Origin: Thermoplasmata archaeon
Lineage (GTDB): Archaea > Thermoplasmatota > Thermoplasmata > SG8-5 > JAGLSY01
Direction of reading: 5' to 3'
Assembly: GCA_023135545.1 (NCBI GenBank)
Contig: JAGLSY010000219.1
Location: forward strand, 1-8,750
DNA length: 8,750 nucleotides
Below the pieces are notes generated by a model. The model saw only the letters and a list, made by a program, of their open reading frames with translations, searched no databases and was not told where the DNA came from. The position numbers and the translations under genes are program-made. Positions 1 to 6,665 of this stretch are shown piece after piece; position 1 is the stretch's first letter, and every line of letters starts with the position of its first letter.

Positions 1-636
1 GACCCTTGCCACAAAATCGGCTTTTCCCTTCTCGTACAGCTCCTGCAGGGCGGCCATGCCTATCCCGGCATCCTCTGGGTGAACATGAGTGCCGGCACGT
101 TTGCCAACCCATTCCTTCGGATCATGAGCCATTATCCTCCCCGACGCCTCGTTTATGTAAACATAATTGAAATCATCGTCAAGTACGAATATGCCTTCTT
201 CGGTGTTCTTCAAAATCAGATCCAGAAAATCGGTTTTTTCTTCAAGTTCGGATTCCATCTCGTGCTTGTATAATGCTATTTCAATTGATATCTGGAGCTC
301 CCTTGGCTCGAAGGGCTTGACTATGTAAGCGTAGGGCTCGGTTATCATGGCACGTTTCAATGTTGCTTCATCGGTGAAGGCAGTAAGATAAATGACCGGA
401 ATATCCATTTCGTCCTTGATGATGTTGGCGGCATCTATGCCGTCCATCTCGCCTTCAAGTTGAATATCCATGAGAACAAGGTCTGGCTTGTGCTCTCTGG
501 CCAGCTCCACGGCCTTTTCCCCGGAGGAGGCAATATCGGGAACTTCATAGCCCAGGATTTCCAGCCGCCTCTTGAGGTCATGGGAAACTATGCTTTTGTC
601 CTCTACCACAATTATCTTTTTCTTATAATTGCTCAT
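1..636 (-). CDS. Response regulator receiver (REC) - PAS protein, partial at C-terminus
   Basis: 212 codons are visible and the gene runs off the left edge. The N-terminal REC domain (about residues 5-122) has the acidic pair E12-D13, phosphoacceptor D57 in the LVLMDIQL strand, T85 and the K107-P108 signature, so all residues needed for phosphotransfer and switching are present. A short helical linker (about 118-135) leads into a PAS domain (about 136 onward: EGIFVLDDDFNYVYINEAS, then a HPED-like segment). No DNA-binding domain is seen; the missing part could hold more PAS domains or a kinase module. The ATG at 634-636 lies inside the 3' end of the kinase gene (14-nt overlap, other frame) and has GGGGAG upstream, so translation is probably coupled. 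The obvious phosphodonor is the adjacent HisKA_2 kinase, by inference. It could equally be the start of a REC-PAS hybrid histidine kinase. Confidence 0.92.
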   Translation of the reverse strand, partial: MSNYKKKIIVVEDKSIVSHDLKRRLEILGYEVPDIASSGEKAVELAREHKPDLVLMDIQLEGEMDGIDAANIIKDEMDIPVIYLTAFTDEATLKRAMITEPYAYIVKPFEPRELQISIEIALYKHEMESELEEKTDFLDLILKNTEEGIFVLDDDFNYVYINEASGRIMAHDPKEWVGKRAGTHVHPEDAGIGMAALQELYEKGKADFVARV

Positions 637-1903
637 TATCTTTGTCTCCCCTGCTTCCAGAATAAGGTATTATGATTATAAATTTTGTTCCTTCCCTGCT
701 TATCACCTTGACATTTCCATCCATCTCGCAAACCAGGGTGTCCACCAGTTGCAGCCCCAAGGAATCCAGATTTCTAATATCAATGGATTTTGGAATGCCG
801 ATGCCGTTGTCCGATATGGTCAGTGTGAAACTCTTGTTATCATCATCCAACTTTGTAGTTATGGATATGACCCCACTATCCCTGCCCTTGAAGGCGTATT
901 TCATGCTGTTGGATACCAGCTCATTGACAACAAGGCCGCATGACATTGCGGTGTCCACATCAAGCTCGATATCATCCACATCCATCTCGATTTCCACGGA
1001 TTCGGGGTTAATCAGGTATGACATGGACATGTGATTGACAAGAACCTTCAGGTATTCGCCAAAGTCCAGCCGGGATATATCGGAGGTCATGTACAGTTTC
1101 TCATGAATAAGCGCCATTGATTTTATCCTGTTCTGGGTGTCCCGCAAAACCTCATGGGTAGCTCTGCTGTCGTGCTGACCAGATTGCAGACTTAATAGAC
1201 TTGAAATAATCTGAAGGTTGTTCTTTACCCTGTGGTGTATCTCCCTCAGCAAAATCTCCTTCTCGTGCAATGCCCTCTTGGTTTCATTCATGGCCTTGAC
1301 TCTTTGCTTGTTAATTCGTTTCAGCTCGTCGACCCTTTTCTTCAACCCTTTTGATATGAGCGATGTGAGGAGAGTTATGACGATCATGGAACATATGAAT
1401 GCCAGCATATTGAATACGGCCATGCTGAATATGTCCGGATGCCTTATTCTATCGTTGATAACAAGCCAATAGAAGGCTATGCCATAATTGGCCATGCTGA
1501 ATATGGCAAAGATGAAAGAGCTCTTTGGACCTATCAGAAGGCCTGCAGTTATTACAGATACGGCATAGACCAGTATGATTGTAAAGGATAAGCCACGGTT
1601 TGTCATTGCATAGGATGTGCAGACTGTGATGATTATGAGGAAAAGGTAGATTCCAGCATAATAATATCCCTTTTTTGAAAGAAAATAGGAAAGAATAACC
1701 CCAGACATGACAACGATTCCATTGAATAGAGATACCCAATTGAGGGCCGGATGGCCCATGTAGTTGATTATCACCAGAACCGTACAGGCCACGGCCAGGA
1801 TAACTCCAAAACTGAGAACAAGTGTGTGAAAGAATCTGGCTTGCTCTGCTCTGTAAGAATCCTTTATCTGAGTGTCAATCACTTTTTCAAACCAAGGGTT
1901 CAA
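623..1903 (-). CDS. Membrane-bound sensor histidine kinase, HisKA_2 / HATPase_c type
   Basis: 426 residues. Six hydrophobic segments lie at about 27-47, 55-75, 81-98, 105-125, 128-149 and 160-184, with no large external sensor loop, so the signal is probably read within or near the membrane. A charged coiled-coil linker (185-215) follows, then a HisKA_2 dimerisation domain with REIHHRVKNNLQ (220-231); the invariant second His, H224, is the likely phosphorylation site. The HATPase_c domain has the N-box (VVNELVSNSMKYAF, 325-338, N332), G1 (DNGIGIP, 365-371) and G2 (GLQLV, 383-387). All catalytic motifs are intact. The start is TTG, chosen because a strong AAGGAGG lies 6 nt upstream (1910-1916). 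The gene is 14 nt downstream of the KaiC-like gene and overlaps the REC-PAS gene by 14 nt, suggesting one operon and a kinase-regulator pair. The stimulus is unknown. Confidence 0.93.
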   Translation of the reverse strand: MNPWFEKVIDTQIKDSYRAEQARFFHTLVLSFGVILAVACTVLVIINYMGHPALNWVSLFNGIVVMSGVILSYFLSKKGYYYAGIYLFLIIITVCTSYAMTNRGLSFTIILVYAVSVITAGLLIGPKSSFIFAIFSMANYGIAFYWLVINDRIRHPDIFSMAVFNMLAFICSMIVITLLTSLISKGLKKRVDELKRINKQRVKAMNETKRALHEKEILLREIHHRVKNNLQIISSLLSLQSGQHDSRATHEVLRDTQNRIKSMALIHEKLYMTSDISRLDFGEYLKVLVNHMSMSYLINPESVEIEMDVDDIELDVDTAMSCGLVVNELVSNSMKYAFKGRDSGVISITTKLDDDNKSFTLTISDNGIGIPKSIDIRNLDSLGLQLVDTLVCEMDGNVKVISREGTKFIIIIPYSGSRGDKDNEQL

Positions 1904-1909
1904 AGAATG

Positions 1910-1916
1910 CCTCCTT
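1910..1916 (-). promoter_or_regulatory. Shine-Dalgarno site for the histidine kinase TTG start
   Basis: AAGGAGG lies 6 nt before the TTG at 1901-1903 and fills the 14-nt gap between the KaiC-like stop (1918-1920) and the kinase start. It is the best ribosome-binding match in the cassette and decides the non-ATG start. Confidence 0.8.
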
Positions 1917-1917
1917 A

Positions 1918-3387
1918 TCAGTCGAAGAACTTCTCCACTCTATCGGAGATAGTTTTTCTTGGGGAGCCAGTCATCACACCTTCCATGCCCTCGAACTTGG
2001 CTTCGACAACAATTCCCTCGGAGGTTATGTCATACTCCATGATTTCCTGATTGTGTTTACTGCCCCTGAGCTTCAATATGTTCATGGCCTTCTTCATTTC
2101 CGAGCCGATCTCGACATACCTCATCATTATTATGCCATCAACGATGTGGGAAGTACCCTTGTCTGACAGAGATGTGATGCCCATGAGTTCGCTGGTTTCC
2201 ACCGTCAGCAGGGATGTTATATTGCGGCTTTTGAACAGCAGGATCAAGGAGGTCAGATAATTCTTAAGGTCGATTTCAGAACCTATGTTCTCATAATCGG
2301 ATATCGTGTCGATGACCACCCTTTCAACTCCCTCCAATGACTGGCTTATCTCCTGAGAGTGCTTGTTGAGGTCCAGGTAGGTCGGTATGTTGTGCATTAT
2401 TTGCACCAAACCCTTCTCCTCGAAGCCTTCCAGGTCTATTCCGAAGCCAACAGCATTCCTTTTCAGCTCCACCGGGTTTTCCTCGAAGCCTATGAACAGG
2501 GATTTTTTGCCGTTGATCGCGGCCTCGTTGATGAATTGAAGGGCCAGTGTGGTCTTTCCGGTTCCCGCGCTGCCGCTGACTAGTATGGCATCCCCCTTGA
2601 AGAAGCCGCCCCCGGACATTACGTCCAGCCCCTTTATGCCGGTGTTGACCTTCTCGGTGGTCTTCCGCATCTTTTTGTCAGGAATGAGAATCGGATATAC
2701 CCTGGCTCCGGCATCACTGATCTCGCAGGAATGCTTGCCGGATATGAAATCGCTTCCTCTCATCTTGAGAACTTCGATATAGCGTCTGCCGCCGACATTT
2801 GTGATCCTGATTATGGCATCTGTGACGAATTCCTCCACCCCCAGCCTGGACAGTTTATCCTGGTCATTTATCTCGGTGGTTATTATCGTTGTAATCTGCA
2901 AGGTTTTGAGTTTGGAGACGATTCTGAAAAGCGCGTTCCTGAACTCCGTGGTCTTCTCGTACAGAAGGCCAAAGGAAGCAATGCCGTCCAGCACCAACCG
3001 TTTTATGCCCTTCTCCTTGACCCATGTCTCTATAATCTCTATCAGGATTTCCACGTTCAACACGCTGGTGGATATGTCGTCCTTTCCCGCATCCGGAGAT
3101 GAGAGCTGGCGTATGGTCGATAAATCAAGGAACCACACTTTGTCCTCGTTTTTGTCCATAAGCGTCTTCAATCCGTCCGGGAGAGAGTTGATTATGTTAG
3201 ATCTGCCCTCTTCCATCGTGATGAACAAACCCTTCTCCCCGCTTTCCTCTGCGTTATTCAGCAGAAATTGGGATGCCAGTATGGTTTTGCCGGCTCCTCC
3301 GCTTCCGCTCAGTAGAACTATGGAATTTTCTACCAGGCCACCGTTGGTGACCTCGTCCAGTCCTTCTATGCCTGTCCCTATCTTCAT
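1918..3387 (-). CDS. KaiC-like double RecA-domain ATPase
   Basis: 489 residues with two tandem KaiC/RadA-type ATPase domains. Domain 1 has Walker A GSGGAGKT (28-35), catalytic Glu pair E59-E60, Walker B RLVLDG (130-135) and KMRGS (208-212). Domain 2 has Walker A SGSAGTGKT (271-279), E302-E303, Walker B VVID (357-360) and KLRGS (439-443). Both sites look competent for ATP binding and hydrolysis. Cyanobacterial KaiC is 519 residues; the shortfall includes the C-terminal tail, which here ends about 10 residues after the A-loop-like GSPRK (475-479). Aligning the second domain with KaiC by eye puts S413 at the S431 phosphosite, while the T432 position is H414. KaiC-like proteins are common in archaea and are thought to act as ATP-driven signalling hubs or scaffolds; a clock function cannot be inferred. 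Start is ATG at 3385-3387, 14 nt after the RHH gene, with a GGGG run and GAAGAG ahead. Confidence 0.94.
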   Translation of the reverse strand: MKIGTGIEGLDEVTNGGLVENSIVLLSGSGGAGKTILASQFLLNNAEESGEKGLFITMEEGRSNIINSLPDGLKTLMDKNEDKVWFLDLSTIRQLSSPDAGKDDISTSVLNVEILIEIIETWVKEKGIKRLVLDGIASFGLLYEKTTEFRNALFRIVSKLKTLQITTIITTEINDQDKLSRLGVEEFVTDAIIRITNVGGRRYIEVLKMRGSDFISGKHSCEISDAGARVYPILIPDKKMRKTTEKVNTGIKGLDVMSGGGFFKGDAILVSGSAGTGKTTLALQFINEAAINGKKSLFIGFEENPVELKRNAVGFGIDLEGFEEKGLVQIMHNIPTYLDLNKHSQEISQSLEGVERVVIDTISDYENIGSEIDLKNYLTSLILLFKSRNITSLLTVETSELMGITSLSDKGTSHIVDGIIMMRYVEIGSEMKKAMNILKLRGSKHNQEIMEYDITSEGIVVEAKFEGMEGVMTGSPRKTISDRVEKFFD

Positions 3388-3401
3388 ACTCTTCTACCCC
3401 C

Positions 3402-3827
3402 TCATGGCTCCCCGCTAGCCTCCTGAATTATCCTACTGGCTATGGTCTCTGCCATTGTAGGTCCAAAGGTCGATGAAAGAATGGCCTTTATGGCCTCGAG
3501 GAACTCGTCCGGGTTCTCTTTCGGGTCCATGTCCTTGAGCAGGGCCTCGAGTTGATGCTCCAGGTCCTTTGCCAGACCCTCTCCCACGGCATCCTCAATT
3601 ATTGATTCAACCCTCTCGGGAAGGGCATAAACATTTGCCCCGGCCATGATATCCCTGGTCACGATGGTCTCGATATGCCGGCGGGTCGCATCTCTTATGA
3701 AATCGTTTGGAGTGCTGTAGGCCAGCTCAGGATGCCTGTCTATGATCTCGCTCACCTGATGCATCATGGCCTTTGATATCCTCACTCCGACCCATTTTCT
3801 TTCATCTTTCTTGTCTTGGGAAGCCAT
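3402..3827 (-). CDS. Ribbon-helix-helix (CopG/MetJ-type) protein
   Basis: 141 residues. The N-terminal part fits an RHH fold: a polar beta strand (KWVGVRIS, 11-18), helix A (about 19-31), and helix B starting with a TPNDF cap (39-52). RHH dimers usually bind DNA through the strand pair and often repress their own operons. The remaining 90 residues are acidic and helical (VESIIEDAVGEGLAKDLEHQLEA region, 73-95, and 105-138) and resemble nothing I recognise; they could bind a partner such as the KaiC-like ATPase encoded 14 nt downstream. It is the first gene of the signalling cassette and has a TATA box about 50 nt upstream. No strong Shine-Dalgarno precedes the ATG (only GAAAAAG), which fits a first gene with a short leader. 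Function as an autoregulator or as an RHH-type adaptor is inference. Confidence 0.85.
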   Translation of the reverse strand: MASQDKKDERKWVGVRISKAMMHQVSEIIDRHPELAYSTPNDFIRDATRRHIETIVTRDIMAGANVYALPERVESIIEDAVGEGLAKDLEHQLEALLKDMDPKENPDEFLEAIKAILSSTFGPTMAETIASRIIQEASGEP

Positions 3828-3870
3828 TCTTTTTCAACATAGTTATTTGAATACTAATACATTTCTACAT

Positions 3871-3881
3871 TAATATTTATA
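3871..3881 (-). promoter_or_regulatory. TATA-box promoter for the RHH-KaiC-kinase-regulator operon
   Basis: On the minus strand the sequence reads TATAAATATTA. Transcription starting about 25 nt downstream, near 3851, would give a leader of roughly 24 nt before the RHH start at 3827. The region is very AT-rich, so other TATA-like elements compete (for example around 3944-3955). Spacing makes this the best candidate. Confidence 0.5.
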
Positions 3882-3936
3882 CATTATTCTGCAGTAAAAA
3901 AATTATTATATGTAAATATGAATTTTCAATTATCTC

Positions 3937-3963
3937 AACCAAACATTTATATATTTTTTGGTT
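3937..3963. repeat. Inverted repeat flanking a TATA-like core in the divergent region
   Basis: AACCAAA at 3937-3943 is mirrored perfectly by TTTGGTT at 3957-3963, around a 13-nt AT-only core apart from one C, containing TTATATAT. The arrangement could be an operator over a promoter, placed between the divergently read RHH and winged-helix genes. No experimental or family evidence assigns a binding protein. Confidence 0.45.
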
Positions 3964-3996
3964 ATTTTAATCTTTTTTTAAGGCAGCCAGACATTA

Positions 3997-4011
3997 CAAT
4001 AATGATTATTG
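3997..4011. repeat. Perfect 15-bp palindrome, candidate operator
   Basis: CAATAATGATTATTG is a perfect inverted repeat with 7-bp arms and a 1-nt centre, about 80 nt upstream of the winged-helix gene start. The size suits a homodimeric regulator such as the winged-helix protein or the RHH protein. The local AT bias raises the chance of coincidence. Confidence 0.4.
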
Positions 4012-4048
4012 AATTTATTACAAGAAATACTAATATCATAATAGAAAC

Positions 4049-4058
4049 TAATATATAG
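4049..4058 (+). promoter_or_regulatory. TATA-box candidate for the winged-helix regulator
   Basis: TAATATATAG is centred about 37 nt before the TTG start at 4091. A start site about 26 nt downstream falls near 4080, leaving a leader of about 11 nt that would just include the GGTG ribosome-binding element (4080-4083). Confidence 0.45.
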
Positions 4059-4090
4059 ACCTACATAAATATAAGCCGTGGTGTATTAAT

Positions 4091-4459
4091 TTGAGCGCCA
4101 AAACAGCTTTGACAAAAAAAGATGAAGCCATAATTACCCATCTTGTCAAGACAGGCATGTCCAAGAACATGGCCAAAACCCTCGTCGTTCTAGCCGAAGG
4201 TGAGGAGACTATATCGGTTGTCATTGAGGGCATAACAGCCTTGAGGCAGCCAGAAGTCTCTATAGTCATGCAGGACCTGCGCGTCAAGAGATGGGTTAAG
4301 AAGCGCGACATCAAAAAAGAAGGCAAGGGGAGGCCGGTACACGCCTACAAGCTGGCGATGCCGTTCACGAAAATTGTAGAGGCAATAGAGAAGGAAGAAG
4401 ACAAGAAGATAAAGGAGATAAAAACTAACATCGACAAATTGAAGAAATTGGTCAAGTAG
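4091..4459 (+). CDS. Winged helix-turn-helix transcriptional regulator (COG4738-like)
   Basis: 122 residues. It starts with TTG, supported by GGTG at 4080-4083 seven nt upstream. The N-terminal half is helical (DEAIITHLVKTGMSKNMAKTL, about 11-31). It is followed by the HTH, with a likely recognition helix in LRQPEVSIVMQDLRVKRWV (51-69), and a basic beta wing with KEGKGRPVHAYKL (76-88). Residues 93-122 form a charged coiled coil, probably for dimerisation. The layout and the GRPVHAYKL wing match the archaeal predicted regulator family I know as COG4738 (ArsR/MarR-like fold); the family name is from memory. It is divergent from the RHH-KaiC cassette and shares its 260-nt control region, so it may regulate that operon, itself, or both. 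Its 3' end overlaps the rpiA 3' end by 8 nt on the opposite strand. Confidence 0.85.
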   Translation: MSAKTALTKKDEAIITHLVKTGMSKNMAKTLVVLAEGEETISVVIEGITALRQPEVSIVMQDLRVKRWVKKRDIKKEGKGRPVHAYKLAMPFTKIVEAIEKEEDKKIKEIKTNIDKLKKLVK

Positions 4460-5138
4460 TTTTCAATATCCTTAATTCTCCCTTCGACTCGACGATTGCT
4501 GATGTAGCCAAGCCTATGAACAGCCCGTTCTCAACAATACCTGGGATATTGTTTATCTCAGCCTCGAGGCCAGACGGATTTTCTATCTTTTCAAACCGGC
4601 AGTCGATTATGTAATTATTGTTGTCAGTGATATACGGCTTGCCATCCTTCATCCTGAGGGCCAGGCTGTCGCACATGGGAGCCAGCTTCTTCATGCACAC
4701 CTCGATTCCGAAGGGTACGACCTCGACCGGAAGGGGAGAGCGGGTTCCCAGAACATCTACTATCTTTCTCTCATCGGCAATGATTAACACCTGCTTGGAC
4801 ACCGAAGCGACTATCTTTTCACGGAGAAGCGCGCCGCCCATCCCTTTTATCAGATTGAGGTCGGCATCTATCTCGTCGGCTCCGTCAATGGTCAGGTCAA
4901 TGAGCTGGCACTCGTCCAGGGTGGTCAATGGGATTCCAACCTTGAGTGCCTGCGCCTCCGAGGCCTTGGACGTAGGTATCGCGATGATGTCCAGACCATC
5001 CCGGACCATCTCGCCGATCTTGTTAATGGCATAATATGCGGTGGAGCCAGTGCCCAGACCTACGACCATTCCAGACTGGACGAATTCCGCGGCCTTTTCG
5101 CCAACTAGTTTTTTTGCATCTTCAGCACTGAGAGACAT
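4452..5138 (-). CDS. rpiA: Ribose-5-phosphate isomerase A
   Basis: 228 residues from the chosen ATG, the usual size for RpiA. It interconverts ribose-5-phosphate and ribulose-5-phosphate in the cytoplasm, supplying ribose-5-phosphate for PRPP and nucleotide synthesis. Family signatures are all present: GLGTGSTA (27-34), IPTS (54-57), DGADE (85-89), KGMGGALLREK (98-108) with the expected catalytic Glu E107, and TDNNN (171-175, the family TDNGN-like segment). An upstream in-frame ATG would add 25 residues (to 5213) but these are hydrophobic and non-conserved, and the extension would contain the TATA box. The start at 5138 fits a leaderless or near-leaderless transcript, as no Shine-Dalgarno is visible. 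The gene stands alone on the minus strand and ends in an 8-nt convergent overlap with the winged-helix gene. Confidence 0.96.
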   Translation of the reverse strand: MSLSAEDAKKLVGEKAAEFVQSGMVVGLGTGSTAYYAINKIGEMVRDGLDIIAIPTSKASEAQALKVGIPLTTLDECQLIDLTIDGADEIDADLNLIKGMGGALLREKIVASVSKQVLIIADERKIVDVLGTRSPLPVEVVPFGIEVCMKKLAPMCDSLALRMKDGKPYITDNNNYIIDCRFEKIENPSGLEAEINNIPGIVENGLFIGLATSAIVESKGELRILKTT

Positions 5139-5161
5139 GTGGGCCTGTATGAAAACAAATA

Positions 5162-5172
5162 GGATATAATTT
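5162..5172 (-). promoter_or_regulatory. TATA box of rpiA
   Basis: The minus strand reads AAATTATATCC, centred about 29 nt before the ATG at 5138. In archaea transcription starts about 25-27 nt after the TATA centre, so the transcript would begin at or within a few nt of the start codon. This explains the missing Shine-Dalgarno and supports the shorter RpiA. Confidence 0.6.
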
Positions 5173-5324
5173 GCTATTGAACAGACAGGAAAGCATCCAA
5201 AAGCCAAGGGCACCAGTAATTGATAGCATGGGTCCCAGTATTATAGAGTGTGGCGGGGGGCCGGATGGCGGGCAAAGCACGCACCAAGGGCGGATATTTC
5301 AACGAGCCATCATACCCATCAAAC
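5173..5324. other. Intergenic spacer between truD and rpiA, with a G-rich patch
   Basis: No gene is supported here. On the plus strand 5250-5273 is G-rich (a G6 run at 5255-5260 and GGCGGGC after it) in contrast to its flanks. No T-tract that would mark a clear archaeal terminator for truD is seen on the minus strand. A plus-strand reading frame starts with GTG at 5250 but continues as antisense through truD and looks like a shadow. Confidence 0.5.
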
Positions 5325-6665
5325 CTAATAGTCCAGCAAACTCTCCGACTTCATGAACTCACGCAGCAGAGTGGTGGCATAACACCCTTTGTTGAGGTCG
5401 AACTTGAAAAGAAGGCCGGGATTTACATCAGCATCCGGGTCGTCCACGATGCCCTCTGCCACAGATATTTCAAGGTTGCCAAAAGGCGACAATATCTCAC
5501 GCCTGGTGCCCTTGGAACTCATTCTTTCCAGCTTTGGGATTATGAAGACCTTTTGCTCTATCTTCTCAGCCTCGAATATTTTTCTTTCGACCTCACCTGG
5601 CTCGCCCCCCGCGAACTCGGTTTCATAGCCCACAAGGGCCGCACTTACAAAGGCCTTCTGTTTCCCGATCAGCTTTGTGAGCTTGGGAATATTATCGGCA
5701 TCGGCCATGACCCAATTTCGATGGTCCGGCAAACCGTGCTTGTCCATCTTCAGCACCATGTCGCCTGGCACTGGCTCATTCAGAGGCAGACCTTGAGACA
5801 TCCTCCGGCTCAGCATTTTGTTGAAGATGTAGGATTGATAGGCATGGATAAACATCATGAGGAGGTTTTTCGGCAATTGCTTGAGGGCTTCAACATGGTC
5901 ATCCGGGTTGACGGCCAGGTGGTTTAAAATCGCCTTTTCAAAGCCCAGGTGGTCTGGGAAGTAAACGAGGGCTTCGGCATAATTTTGTTCTGTCTTCAAC
6001 CTCAGTCTGGCCTCCATGGTCTCCTCGCTTTCGTTCTCCACCATGTCGAAGAGATATGAATCAACTGCCTTCTTGAATTCACCTTCCACAATGAGGCGGC
6101 CTATCTTGTGGGTTATGGGCCTCACGGCCCCGAAACGCTGTATGCCGAAGAAATTGGGAAAGCCCCCTAAATCACGAAGCTGGCCAGCTGCCTCATCCGC
6201 GATTTCCCTACAGGTTTCAATGGGCTGCCCCATGCTCCTTAGAACTACCTCGAATTTGTTTCCGAAAAGGTCGCCGATGTTCACGCGTTTGTGAGTCGAA
6301 TAGGCCTTTTCCACGATTATATCGGTGAGCCACATGGACTGGACATTCTCCAGGGTGGTGTGAAAAACAAAGAGCTGGGTGGTTATGGCACGCTTGTCCT
6401 TGGTCCCGCAGAACATGATGTTTCTACGGCTTATCCTCAGTTTCCTGGCCATGATCCTTATGAGGCGGTTGGTCTCCCAGTTTTTTGAAGTTATCACCGC
6501 GGCAGTGAAATGACCGGGCGCTTCAAGGGGCATGTCCGATTTCTCGATTACCCGGAAATCCTCCGGAATGGTACGAAGACGGCCTCCAACACCCTCTGTT
6601 GAAGTGAAAAAATATTCGATGCCGATGCCCTTTTCCCGTGCTCCTGCAGGTGAAAAATCTTTCAT
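5325..6665 (-). CDS. truD: tRNA pseudouridine(13) synthase TruD
   Basis: 446 residues from the ATG at 6663-6665, typical of archaeal TruD, which is longer than the bacterial enzyme because of a larger insertion domain. It isomerises U13 of tRNA to pseudouridine, with no cofactor. Seen motifs: an N-terminal PEDFRV segment (about 34-39), the catalytic GTKDKRA (87-93, catalytic Asp D90), NFFGIQRFG (171-179), a helical region with LLMMFIHAYQSYIFN (268-282), and the C-terminal KGCYATTLLREFM (426-438). The start overlaps the rpoL stop as TGATG, so translation is coupled. A GTG one codon upstream (6668) is the alternative, adding one residue. The pairing of a polymerase subunit with a tRNA-modifying enzyme suggests growth-linked expression, by inference. 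Confidence 0.95.
   Translation of the reverse strand: MKDFSPAGAREKGIGIEYFFTSTEGVGGRLRTIPEDFRVIEKSDMPLEAPGHFTAAVITSKNWETNRLIRIMARKLRISRRNIMFCGTKDKRAITTQLFVFHTTLENVQSMWLTDIIVEKAYSTHKRVNIGDLFGNKFEVVLRSMGQPIETCREIADEAAGQLRDLGGFPNFFGIQRFGAVRPITHKIGRLIVEGEFKKAVDSYLFDMVENESEETMEARLRLKTEQNYAEALVYFPDHLGFEKAILNHLAVNPDDHVEALKQLPKNLLMMFIHAYQSYIFNKMLSRRMSQGLPLNEPVPGDMVLKMDKHGLPDHRNWVMADADNIPKLTKLIGKQKAFVSAALVGYETEFAGGEPGEVERKIFEAEKIEQKVFIIPKLERMSSKGTRREILSPFGNLEISVAEGIVDDPDADVNPGLLFKFDLNKGCYATTLLREFMKSESLLDY

Noticed and set aside
629..1034. Plus-strand frames across the kinase 3' end
   Set aside because: Shadows of the histidine kinase HATPase_c domain, which is intact on the minus strand.
2801..3418. 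205-codon plus-strand reading frame
   Set aside because: Antisense shadow of the KaiC-like gene; low-complexity Ser/Pro-rich translation with no recognisable domain.
5139..5213. Extended rpiA start giving a longer protein
   Set aside because: The added 25 residues are hydrophobic and non-conserved, family similarity begins at MSLSAEDAKK, and a well-spaced TATA box lies inside the extension.
5250..5927. 225-codon plus-strand reading frame
   Set aside because: Most of it is antisense to truD, whose product is fully conserved; no protein-family features are seen in the plus-strand translation.
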